Below, one piece after another: positions 44,901 through 56,500 of a DNA stretch of 64,000 bases. This stretch comes from Atherix ibis. Its lineage: Eukaryota > Arthropoda > Insecta > Diptera > Athericidae. The first letter of the stretch is position 1. Every line of letters begins with the position of its first letter. The translations under genes were made by a program, and so were the position numbers. The stretch lies in contig OY282605.1 of NCBI GenBank assembly GCA_958298945.1, positions 35,566,811 to 35,630,810 of the forward strand, read 5' to 3'. The notes under the pieces were generated by a model, which ran no database searches, was not told where the DNA came from, and saw only the letters and a program-made list of their open reading frames with translations.

Positions 44901-47385
44901 GGCCATCCAATTTCATGGAAAACAAATGGCAATGGAGCATTAATATCCTAAAATGAATATATTTAAAAAAAATAGTGTGATTATATTACAGAAAAAATAT
45001 ATATACAAGTTCTTATTCAAAAAGTATCGCGAATTTTGTGTTTTTTCAAAAATTATTTATTTGATCATGAATATCTATTTTGTCCCCTTCAAAGTAATCC
45101 CCACCAGATATTATCTCGAAGCACTTCAAAAAATAATTTTTTGGGATCTTGTTCAGCTCCTCCTTCGATGCCGTCTTTATGTCCTCAATCGTAGTGTAGC
45201 GTCGTCCTTTCATGGGGCTCTTCAGTTTCGGGAACAAGAAAAAGTCACAGAGGGCCAGATCTGGTGAATACGGTGGCTGCGGCATTATTAGTGTGTTGTT
45301 TTTGGCCAAAATTTCGCGCCCAAGCAACGATGCGTGAGCAGAGTCGTTATCATGATGCAAAAGCCAATTTTTGATTTTCTACAAATCCGGGCGTTTCTGG
45401 CGGATTGCTTCGCGTAACTTTCGCATAACTTGCAGGTAATATTCCTTATTGAGCGTTCTACCCTGTGGCAAGAACTCATGATACACCACGCCCCTGTAAT
45501 CGAAGAAAACTGTAAGCAAAACCTTCACATTCGACCGAACTTGACGTGCTCGGGCGTCCAACACGCTTTTCGTCGTTCAAATCTTCTCGGCCCTCTGAGA
45601 ACATTCTGTACCACCGATGAACATTGCTTCGGTCCAAGATAGCTTCACCATATGCTACAGTCAACATTCGGAATGCGTCCGTGCAATTAATTTTGTTTTT
45701 CAGACATGAGTACCAACATAACGCCACAAAAAATCAAAAATCGAATATACGTGACCCACGGAAATTCAAAACTCGCGATACTTGACGCCACAAAAAAAAT
45801 CTAAAATCGAATATACGTGGCGGATTGCTTCGCGCAACTTTCGCATAACTTGCAGGTAATATTCCTTATTGAGCGTTCTACCCTGTGGCAAGAACTCATG
45901 ATGCACCACGCCCCTGTAATCGAAGAAAACTGTAAGCAAAACCTTCACATTCGACCGAACTTGACGTGCTCGGGCGTCCAACACGCTTTTCGTCGTTCAA
46001 ATCTTATCGGCCCTCTGAGAACATTCTGTACCACCGATGAACATTGCTTCGGTCCAAGATAGCTTCACCATATGCCACAGTCAACATTCGGAATGCGTCC
46101 ATGCAATTAATTTTGTTTTTCAGACATGAGTACCATCATAACGCCACAAAAAAAAAATCAAAAATCGAATATACGTGACCCGCGGAAATTCAAAATTCGC
46201 GATACTTTTTGAACAGACCTCGTATACATATAAATAAATAGAACAATTTATGATATACTTGCAAATAATATGGCCACATTAATGTTAAAACTGTTGATAC
46301 ACCAAAATAGCCAAGAAAAATGATAAAGAGTGAAAAAAGTATTGATTTTGGAATTGCTTTTCGAGGATTTTTCACTTCTTCACCAGTTGTTGCAATACAA
46401 TCAAATCCAACAAAACCAAAAAAACAAGTTGCAGCACCTTTCAATGTACCTTCAAAACCGAAAGGGAAGAATCCTCCACCACCAATATTGTATTTGTTTT
46501 TTGTTTCATCTGGTAGACTTTTAGGATCTATTTTCCAATTATTTATATTTGCTATAAAGTAGAAACAATATTTTATGACAATATTTTTTAATTAATAATT
46601 TAAAACTCTACACCAACTGACCATTTATTGAACCAGCAATAATAACAAATATCACAATGCCAACATTCAAAACAGTAAATGAGTTATTTAGTTTAGTTGA
46701 TTTTTGTAAGCCAAACGCCAATGCAACTGAATAATTAAAGTTAAAATTGCATATTATCTATTTGAATTTAGACATGTTTTTTTAAAAAAAAATATTACTT
46801 ACCACCTAATAAAAATGCTGCCCCAAATGCGAAAAAATCAAAATAGCTTCCTAGAAACTCCCAACCGATTGGTGCAATTTCCTGAAATGTTGTCCTAAAC
46901 GTATTGTTAATCAGCGTATCTAAATAAAGGCTAAGCCCCTTTGAAACGCTGGCCGAACCGATTATATATTCTAAAATGAGATTCCATCCAATAACAAAAG
47001 CTGCAAATTCTCCTATACAAACGTAGCTGTATATATAGGCAGATCCAGCTTTTGGTACTCGAGCGCCAAATTCAGCATAGCAGATACCTTAAATTTTGAT
47101 ATTCGATTACTTGTACTTATCATAAATGTAGAGATGGCTTTTTATATTACCTGCGAATAGTGATGCTAATGCGGCTATCGCAAATGATAATACCACCGAT
47201 GGTCCAGCTTGGTCACGGGCTACATGACCTGCTAGAACGTATACGCCAACACCTAATGTGGCTCCAACGCCTAATGCTGTTAGGTCGAATGTTCCTAACA
47301 CTCGATTTAGTTTCGTATCTGATTCGGTTCCAATTGTAAGAGTTTTACGGCGAGTTAAAACTTTCCAATATGATAAGTGTGGCAT
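41941..47385 (-). CDS. Cationic amino acid transporter 2, long C-terminal tail, 10 exons
   Basis: SLC7A/CAT-family carrier for cationic amino acids, predicted plasma membrane. Exons (minus): 47385-47151, 47087-46803, 46726-46622, 46551-46259 (or 46263), 44948-44850, 44781-44642, 44560-44458, 44389-44202, 44131-43856, 43763-41941. The transporter part (about 575 aa) shows [77 protein letters not shown] and [20 protein letters not shown]. Exon 10 then adds a 606-residue hydrophilic tail, rich in Glu, Asn and Ser, without a recognised domain; CATs usually end within 50-100 residues of the last TM. With the GT donor at 46258 the joined CDS is one base too long; a GC donor at 46262 restores the frame (1180 aa). 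Intron 4 holds a mariner copy. Confidence 0.88.
45006..46222 (-). mobile_element. Mariner family A copy 2, internally duplicated
   Basis: 1217 bp with TA at 45004-45005 and 46223-46224, inside intron 4 of transporter 2. The left end (CAAGTTCTTATTCAAAAAGT) is diverged from the family end CGAGGTCTGTTCAAAAAGTA; the right end is intact. About 380 bp (45399-45780) recur at 45819-46200 in the same direction, offset 420 bp. The first copy stops in the inner part of the terminal repeat (GCGATACTTG) and then jumps back into the transposase. The middle of the transposase gene, including the first catalytic Asp region, is gone. Remaining pieces: 45046-45360 with [13 protein letters not shown] and [12 protein letters not shown], and 45379-45727. 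Confidence 0.92.
45046..45727 (-). pseudogene. Broken mariner transposase (family A copy 2)
   Basis: Minus-strand pieces of a DD34D transposase. 45476-45727 carries the N-terminal helix-turn-helix part ([18 protein letters not shown]) fused to the central [20 protein letters not shown] region after loss of the middle. 45046-45360 carries the second and third catalytic aspartates (MHHDND and LALCDFFLF). It is inactive. Part of it is repeated at 45766-46062. Confidence 0.85.
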
Positions 47386-47649
47386 TTTGAAAAGTATTTG
47401 GCTTCACAAATGGATGATACTCTTAATTATTACTTATGTGTAGATCCTTATTTGAAATTGAATCTTACTTAGATGGGACTAAAATTTTTTAGAAATGAAA
47501 AAAAAATATCCAAAAATTTTAAGAAATTAGTTCTGATAAAATATTTTCCAATTTTTACTTAAAAAAAAAGTGAAAATGAAAGAAATTTTATAAGGTTTAA
47601 ATTTATTTTATCTTAGAATAATATTATGCATTTGATTAGCTCTTCATTT
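47386..47649. promoter_or_regulatory. 5' flank of transporter 2
   Basis: About 260 bp between the transporter start (minus strand, 47385) and the 3' tail of the jockey-type LINE. It should hold the 5' UTR and perhaps the promoter, unless a further upstream noncoding exon lies beyond the LINE. No clear motif. Confidence 0.35.
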
Positions 47650-49284
47650 TTTATTTTTTTATTTTAAATGTTATCTACAACTACTTATGCTACTAACAAG
47701 CAGATTTTTTACGGGAATATACATGGACATGAGGACATGTGGAGGAAAGCACCCATCGATGTTACCTCTAGAACAGGGTAATTTTATTTTATAATTTAAG
47801 AGAATCTCTCGGCCATCGCCATTTTAAACGTCGATGGGTGTATACTGGAAGATTGGGAGTGAAAAGTTCCCTTCCTGAAGGATTAGGGTGGAAGGATAGA
47901 TGCGAGTGGAATTTTTTATATCGGGAGATGCATAGTTCACGAACAAATGGAACATTTAGGTCACGGTGGATTACAGTGTTTCGCACATAAAAGGGGGCAT
48001 TGACAATTTTACGAAGGATTCGGGATTGTAGGGATTGGAGTGGAAGGGAGTTGGAATGCTTAGTCGAACCCCAAAGTTCTAAACCATATGTCCATATTGG
48101 TTTCAGAACCGTATTGTATAGTATTCGTAATAGTTGACTTGTTGTTGTAAGTTTTGATTTACTGTCTAGGAGATGTAATAAATGTTTGTATCGTCCGTTA
48201 AGTTCACGTCTTTTAGTTTTCGTATGAAGGTTCCAGGTTAACCGTTTGTCGAATATAAGTCCAAGGTAACGTACGCTATTTTTTTGTGGAATAATACTGC
48301 CATTTAGGGTTATATTGGGAATTTGTTCTCGGCAGAGTGTGAAAGTTACATGAGCAGATTTTTGCTCATTTACCTTCACTCTCCACCTTTTGAACCAAGT
48401 TTCTAAGGAGTGGATATGGTTCTGTAGGATACTAATGGCTGTGGAAGGATCTTTGTGATGTGTCAAGATGGCTGTATCGTCAGCATATGTTGCGGTTATG
48501 ATGTTGTTGTGGCAAGTAATGTCACGGGTATAAATGTTATATAGGATAGGATCTAGGATACTTCCTTGAGGGACACCGGCGGAAATTGGATAAATGTCAG
48601 AGTACTCCATATTTTCAGCTACCTGAAAATATCGGTCTGAGAGATAAGATTTAAGAATGTGGAAATAACCCGAGGGTAGGACTCGCTGCAACTTCCAAAG
48701 CAATCAAGGGTGCCATACACGGTCGAAAGCATGAGAAATGTCAAGAAACACGCCTGGGCAGTATTCCTTTCGCTCTAGCGAACACGCTATGTAGTCGACT
48801 ACGCGATGATACTGCTGGATAGTGGAATACTCAGGTCGAAATCCAAACTGATGCTGAGGAATGACACCCTCGGTTTAAAAAATGGGATAAAGGCGTTTTA
48901 GGATTAATTTTTCTAGTATTTTTGATAACATGGGAAGGAGGCTTATAGGTCTATATGAGGTAGGAAGGTTTTTGGGCTTATTGGGTTTTGGGATCATCTT
49001 AATTATGGAAAACTTCCACCGGGAAGGAAAAAATGATGTGCTTAGGATACTATTATAAATATAGGTTATAAGGACGAGGGTTTTTTTTGGAAATTTTCTT
49101 CAGGATTTCTGAAGTTATTAGGTCATATCCTGGGGCTTTTTTTATTGGAAAGGTGTTCTATTGTGAATTTAACTTCTGAAGGAGTGAAAAACTTAGGAGG
49201 TGGACTTATGGGCAACTGAGTTGATATTTGTCGGAATATTTGTTCGTCATGCAGAATGTCTTGGATATCTTCGTAGCTCTTCAT
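47650..49284 (-). mobile_element. Jockey-type LINE fragment, 5'-truncated
   Basis: Minus-strand non-LTR retrotransposon starting abruptly near 49284 just before a reverse transcriptase (SNKKAPGYD region near 49130-49160). The 3' end near 47650-47668 is an A-rich tail seen as T-runs on the plus strand. The rest of ORF2 and all of ORF1 and the endonuclease are missing. It is not the same family as the other two LINEs. It sits directly 5' of transporter 2. Confidence 0.88.
47789..49284 (-). pseudogene. Jockey-type reverse transcriptase remnant
   Basis: The open part 48703-47789 (304 codons) starts after a stop at about 48706 and includes GVPQGSILDPILYN, the catalytic YADDTAIL, VRYLGLIFDKRLTW, LKPIWTYGLELWG and the usual jockey end HRRLKWRWPRDSL. 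Upstream in the same or adjacent frames are recognisable pieces with stops: SYRPISLLP near 48935-48960, HQFGFRPEYST near 48815-48850 and VFLDISHAFDRVWHP near 48705-48750, which holds the first catalytic Asp. It lacks RNase H. Several stops make it inactive. Confidence 0.87.
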
Positions 49285-50689
49285 TTACAATTAAATAATT
49301 TCTGTTCGAAAATATCAATAAAATAATAACTGTTAGAAATCACTTATATTTAATTAATTTACTTTTTTTTACGGTAATAATTTATTAATTACAATAAATA
49401 CCGGCTATTAATAATAAATCAATTATAATTGATGTTTTTTTTTTACAATTCATTTAGTCTGGACACGTACAAGTGCTATAACTAACCGCTTATCATACAC
49501 AAAAAAGAATTTAAGAATTTTGCACGGAAAACTTTCAGAACTAGTACAAATATTGTTGTTTAGTACAAAATCAATTGATTTTTAGTATTAATGAATATTG
49601 ATTGAATTATTAGGATAAAATTGTTGAGATATCAGATAGTATGTAGAAATATTTTTCACGGTAAGTTATAATAGTAAGCATTGCTTGTACGATGGTCATA
49701 AATTGAGATCATATTGTTGACCAAATCATATTGTTTACTTTCATACAGATATGTTTTTTCTTTTCATTTTTAAGATAAGATAAAATTATATTATTTGAGT
49801 AACTGGCTTTTAGAAAATTTCACACAATACGTATATAATCTTAAGTTTCGTTTTTATTGTTATTATTTTAAATGAATTTTATCATTTGATATGGTAGATT
49901 GTACACCAAATCATTGAAATGATTCAAGTTGGTGGGTTTTATTTGATAGAATTTTGAAGTTAATTGATGAATACGAACAATTAAGAAATATATTAAATAT
50001 ATTTATTTGAATGTGTACATAAATGAATAGTACTAAATTATATTCAAGTAAAGGCAAATTACAAAATAATTCAAATATTCTGTTGATATTAATCAAGTGA
50101 ACTGATAATATTTTTATTGTTTATAAACTGTTCGAAAATTTGGAGTTTATTCTAGACAAGAACCTACAATAGTAAATGTGTAGCTAATATTGCGATTATC
50201 GTATTATAAAAGACGAAATATTCGATGGATAATTAGATTTGAAATAAAAATGTTACTAAATTTTCTTGATTACAATTATTAATAAATCTAAGTAAGAAAT
50301 ATGTCGACCTTATCTTTAAGATAAACTAACAAAAAAGTTTAAATTTTGGGTTTGTCAAAAAATAGACTGTAATTTGTTTTTTGAAACAGTTTTCTTTGTT
50401 ATTTATAAAATCAAATATATGATTGTTAAAAAATTAACATTTCTTGGAAAATGCTTCATATCAAAGTCAATAATAATGCATTCGTGTATGTGTATACGAA
50501 TGTCCTTGTATGTTTAGTAGAATTTGCAGTGTATTTTTCTTTTGAAAAATTAAGAAAAAAATTCAGTTAGTAGAAAACTTAAATAAATAAATCAAATTAT
50601 TATATAGATTAAATAAAAAATATTGTTTCTGTAAATATATTCATTCAATAGATTTAAATTTTGATTTTAGTTGGTTTTCACAAAAATAC
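49285..50689. other. AT-rich DNA, no gene recognised
   Basis: 1.4 kb between the jockey fragment and the 13-bp satellite. Only short chance ORFs such as 49911-50096 (minus). Nothing recognised. Confidence 0.6.
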
Positions 50690-53540
50690 GATTTACCGAA
50701 AAATTTCACGGAAAATTTTTACCGAAATTTTTACTACCGCAAATTTTTAATGAAAACTTTTAACAATAATGTTGAACAAAAATTTTGACCGAAAATTTTG
50801 ACCGAACATTTTTACTGAAAAATTTGACCGAACATTTTTACTGAAAAATTTTACTGAAAAATTTTACTGAAAAATTTTACTGAAAATGTTTACTGAAAAT
50901 GTTTACTGAAAATGTTTACTGAAAAATTTTACTGAAAATGTTTACTGAAAAATTTTACTGAAAAATTTTACTGAAAATGTTTACTGAAAAATTTTACTGA
51001 AAAATTTTACTGAAAAATTTTACTGAAAATTTTTACTGAAAATTTTTATTGAAAATTTTTACTAATAATTTTTACTGAAAATTTTTACTGAAAACTTTTA
51101 CTGAAAATTTGTAGTGAAAATTTGTAGTGAAAATATTTACTGAAAATTTTTACTGAAAATTTTTACTGAAAATTTTTACTGAAAATTTTTACTGAAAAAT
51201 TTTACTGAAAATTTTTAATGAAAATTTTTACTGAAAATTTTTACTGAAAATTTTTACTGAAAATTTTTACTGAAAATTTTTACTGAAAATTTTTACTGAA
51301 AATTTTTACTGAAAATTTTTACTGAAAATTTTTACTGAAAATTTTTACTGAAAATTTTTACTGAAAATTTTTACTGAAAATTTTTACTGAAAATTTTTAC
51401 TGAAAATTTTTACTGAAAATTTTTACTGAAAATTTTTACTGAAAATTTTTACTGAAAATTTTTACTGAAAATTTTTACTGAAAATTTTCAGTGAAAATTT
51501 TCACTGAAAATTTTCACTGAAAATTTTCACTGAAAATTTTCACTGAAAATTTTCACTGAAAATTTTTACTGAAAATTTTCACTGAAAATGTTCACTGAAA
51601 ATTTTCACTGAAAATTTTTACTGAAAATTTTTACTGAAAATTTTTACTGAAAATTTTTACTGAAAATTTTTACTGAAAATTTTTACTGAAAATTTTTACT
51701 GAAAAGTTTTACTGAAAAGTTTTACTGAAAAGTTTTACTGAAAATTTTTACTGAAAATTTTTACTGAAAATTTTTACTGAACATTTTTACTGAACATTTT
51801 TACTGAAAATTTTTACTGAAAATTTTTACTGAAAATTTTTACTGAAAATTTTTACTGAAAATTTTTACTGAAAATTTTTACTGAAAATTTGTACTGAAAA
51901 TTTGTACTGAAAATTTGTACTAAAAATTTGTGCTGAAAATTTTTACTGAAAATTTTTACTGAAAATTTTTACTGAAAATTTTTACTGAAAATTTTTACTG
52001 AAAATTTGTAGTGAAAATTTTTACTGAAAATTTGTAGTGAAAATTTTTACTGAAAATTTTTACTGAAAATTTGTACTAAAAATTTGTGCTGAAAATTTTT
52101 ACTAAAAATTTTTACTGAAAATTTTTACTGAAAAGTTTTACTGAAAATTTTTATTGAAAATTTTTACTGAAAATTTTTACTGAAAATTTTTACTGAAAAT
52201 TTTTATTGAAAATTTTTACTGAAAATTTTTACTGAAAATTTTTACTGAAAATTTTTACTGAAAATTTTTACTGAAAATTTTTACTGAAAATTTTTACTGA
52301 AAATTTTTACTGAAAATTTTTACTGAAAATTTTTTACTGAAAATTTTTACTGAAAATTTTTACTGAAAATTTTTACTGAAAATTTTTACTGAAAATTTTT
52401 ACTGAAAATTTTTATTGAAAATTTTTACTGAAAATTTTTACTGAAAATTTTTACTGAAAATTTTTACTGAAAATTTTTACTGAAAATTTTTACTGAAAAT
52501 TTTTACTGAAAATTTGTACTGAAAATTTGTACTAAAAATTTGTGCTGAAAATTTTTACTGAAAATTTTTACTGAAAATTTTTACTGAAAATTTTTACTGA
52601 AAATTTTTACTGAAAATTTTTACTGAAAATTTGTAGTGAAAATTTTTACTGAAAATTTGTAGTGAAAATTTGTAGTGAAAATTTTTACTGAAAATTTTTA
52701 CTGAAAATTTGTACTAAAAATTTGTGCTGAAAATTTTTACTAAAAATTTTTACTGAAAATTTTTACTGAAAAGTTTTACTGAAAAGTTTTACTGAAAATT
52801 TTTACTGAAAATTTTTACTGAAAATTTTTACTGAAAATTTTTACTGAAAATTTTTACTGAAAATTTTTACTGAAAATTTTTACTGAAAATTTTTACTGAA
52901 AATTTTTACTGAAAATTTTTACTGAAAATTTTTACTGAAAATTTTTACTGAAAATTTTTACTGAAAATTTTTACTGAAAATTTTTACTGAAAATTTTTAC
53001 TGAAAATTTTTACTGAAAATTTTTACTGAAAATTTTTACTGAAAATTTTTACTAAAAAATTTTTACTGAAAATTTTTACGGAACATTTTTACTGAAAATT
53101 TTTACTGAAATATTTTACTGAAAAATTTACTGAAAAATTTGACTGAAAAATTAAATTCAAAATTTGACTAAAAAATTTGTCTGAAAAATTTGACTATATA
53201 ATTTTACTGAACATTTTTACTGCAAATTTGTACTGAAAAGTTTTACTGAAATTTTTTACTGACAAATTTCACTGAAAAGTTTTACTGAAAATTTTACTGA
53301 AAATTTTTACTGAAAATTTTTACTGAAAATTGTTTACTGGCAATTTTTACCGAATTTTTTTACTAAACATTTTTATTAAACATTTTTACTGGCGAATTTT
53401 TATCGAAAATTTTACTAAAAATTTTTACCGACAATGTTTACCGAAAAATTTTACTGGAAAATTTACTGAAAAATTTGACTGAAAAAATAAAAAAAACTAT
53501 TTGACTTAAAAATTTGTCTGAAAAATTTGACTGAAAAATT
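50690..53540. repeat. 13-bp satellite array (AAAATTTTTACTG)n
   Basis: About 2.85 kb, or roughly 215 units of TGAAAATTTTTAC, head to tail. The core is very homogeneous (for example 51230-51480 and 52800-53050). Variants are clustered: TTTTCAC units at about 51490-51610, AAAGTTTTAC units at 51700-51740, and the marker TTTGTACTAAAAATTTGTGC near 51930, 52085, 52541 and 52724. The edges (50690-50870 and 53130-53540) are diverged, with ACCG and GACTG words. Thirteen is not a multiple of three, so no long ORF is possible. Every unit contains the self-complementary AAAATTTT. Confidence 0.97.
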
Positions 53541-56500
53541 TTCTAATAATTAAGATTAGATATTTTTACAATCCTTTAATATTTGTAACGTTTATAAAAT
53601 GTTAATTAAAATTGTTTTTGTTCATAAGAATTCCAGATGCTGATTCATTGCTTAAGGAATGTCATGGCTGTACACTAGAGTCAAAATTCTTGGTTCTCCA
53701 TTTGAAGGATATCGAAGCCAGATTGGATGATTCAATAATTAAATAATATTGAGCCATAGAATTATTAAAATTTTTATTTCAATTATTTTTTAAATATATT
53801 ATTGATAAAAGTTAATATTTTTAAAAAAGAAAAACCGAAAATTAACCTAGATCTGAATAGTATGACTGCATGAACAATTTGGAATTTAGGTCAGAAGAAC
53901 AACTTATATTCGTAGCACATTTGATTATTCTCAGATATGAACTCAAATCGAAAATGAAAATAATTTCGGAATTATGACGTTGATTTTATTCGCCAAAAAA
54001 TTGTTTACACTCAAATATTATGTATTTAATTTGTTATGTTTTATTTAAAAAAAAGAAGTTAATTGATAAAATGGGGCTAATCAGTATTACTATAATCTTT
54101 GAATAAATTTGGTATGTGTGTGCATGTAATGAATTCATTTTTGGTTTTGACATACTGACACGAATTTTTCTTAAATTCTGACAGTTTCATTTTTTTAAGA
54201 TGTACTTTTTGGTGAAAGACTGATAAGAATTAGATTATGTTCGTTATTATTTTGTTAATACCTCCCATGATTAAATGTTTTTTTTTTCCTATTTTTTTTA
54301 TTTATATTATAGTTAATTTCGTAATTTTAATTTTTATATATTTTTTGTTAAATATTATTAATTATAAATAAAATTTTTAGTAGAAAAATGACCGTTATTT
54401 GTTGTTTCTATCTAAATTTGATTACAATATGTAAGAATGCATTTTTTATTTCTATTTTATTTTAAATTAACACATTTAAGAAAATAAAATCAGTTTTAAA
54501 AAAAAGTTCTTATTAAAATCACAGTTTTACAATTTGAATATTATGTCAGAGAATATTTCTAGCTTAATAAAAATTATTTTGAAGTTTTATTATCATTTAT
54601 ACTCAGTAGTCTCTATGTAAACAATATTTTCTTCGAAACTATTATAATTAATTGTTTTTTGATAACTGTTCTTATTATGTAATGTTTTTTTTATTGATAA
54701 TATCAATATTTATGCATTTTAATTGATGATAATTGTTCAGTAATTGTCTTATATGTAATTAGTTTTGTTACCTTAATAGGAATTTTATGATAGAAGACTT
54801 ATAAAAATTTATCAAATGATGCAAATAGCATGTTATCTATTTTAAAGTTTTAAAAGTACAGCCCAATTATTTGACATATAATTAACACATATATTAATTC
54901 AATATAATATTTATTTAGTTTTAAGTTAGCCATATTACATTATGTATAAACAAAAAATTGTAAAAACTTTCTATGAAAAAGTTGATTCTACCGTAGACAA
55001 TATTTCCCGCTTTAAGAGCAGATTTATACTGCCAAATGGGTTGTGGGGCTTTAAAAATTTATTCAAATCGGTAAAAAAAAGCCAATAAATTCGTAAAAAC
55101 TGGCTGTCTGGTATGCATATTAATTTGAAGGTGTCATTATCCCATATTTTTTTGAAAATAAAGAATTAGATTCTGAAAGTTATGACCTTTATTTTTTGTA
55201 CTGAACTTAAAGATTTCAATCTAGATGATTAGCGGTTTTAATTAAACAGTACAACCAAGTACACAATATGACATATTTTCGGCTTAATTGCGCGAAAAGC
55301 TCTCAGCACGCGTAAATTTTAACATTTATTATAAAGCTAAGCAAAAGATCATATTTGTGTAGATAATATTCAAATTTTAAAGAATTAAAAAAATCAATAT
55401 CCGCCAATAAAGTGCCAAGTTACAGTTCGATGTGTGCAAAAAAGTCATTAAAAATTATCTCAGACAAAAATCGAATCCTGCAAGAAGTCTTTTGGTAACT
55501 CTTTGATTAATATTATATTTTATGCATAATGACAAAGTGTAAATAATATAATTAATAAAAAAAATTAGTTAAAATTTGTATATTATATGTGTTTTGTTGA
55601 ATTTTACTTTTAACAGCATAAATTGGATGCTGTTCAATTAAAGCCTGTTCCTCAAATTAAATTTTTTTTTTTAAAAACTATTATTAAAATTTTTTTTGCT
55701 TCATAAAAAATTATATATTACTTCTATTTTTAAAAATATATTAAAATTTTTTTTTTTTTTTTTAATTTTTTTTTTTTTTTAAAATGAATATTAACTTTAT
55801 AAAATGTTCGCAATACTTATGATATAAAATATACTCTTTATATGATTCATTTTATATAATTAGATGAAATGAACAATTACTTTTAGCAAACAATAAAGAT
55901 AAGGTAGCAAAATTAACTTTAATAAGACCTGAAAATTACCTCACCTGCGTATGAATTGTGTAAGCAATAACCACACAACACTTTGACAGCACCTTTTATA
56001 GTAAATCACTTTTTTTTTCTACTCAGATATACACTATGTTATATTAAACAGATTATATTTTTTGTATATTATACACTTTAAAATTGATAAGAGATCATGT
56101 AGTAGCCACACTGAATACACAGAAAAATGAAATTATCTTTTAGAAAAAAAAAATCTAATTTAAATTAAATTTTTTCGGAATAATGTTTATTTTTTTTTTT
56201 TGTTAATTAGAAAATCATTTACACCTCTTTGGTTAATAATAAATTACACTTAAAACTTTATTTGCTTGCAGATGCATATACATTACACCAATTATTGTAA
56301 GAAACTAAAGTTCTTATTACTAGCCGTAATGAAATTACAATAAGTACTTAACTGTCGCGTAAAAATTTTAAAGCAAAGACCAACGATTTTATTCACATTA
56401 ATATGTTCATTAACTTTTTTTCAATGTAAGTAAGAAAAAAAAATTAAAATGTTAAACTGAACACAGTCTTAACATAAATGAACTCACTTAACTAATGAAA

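Noticed and set aside
50690..53540. Possible CRISPR-like or coding repeat
   Set aside because: Units are contiguous 13-mers without spacers, and the period breaks all frames; it is a simple satellite in a eukaryotic genome.
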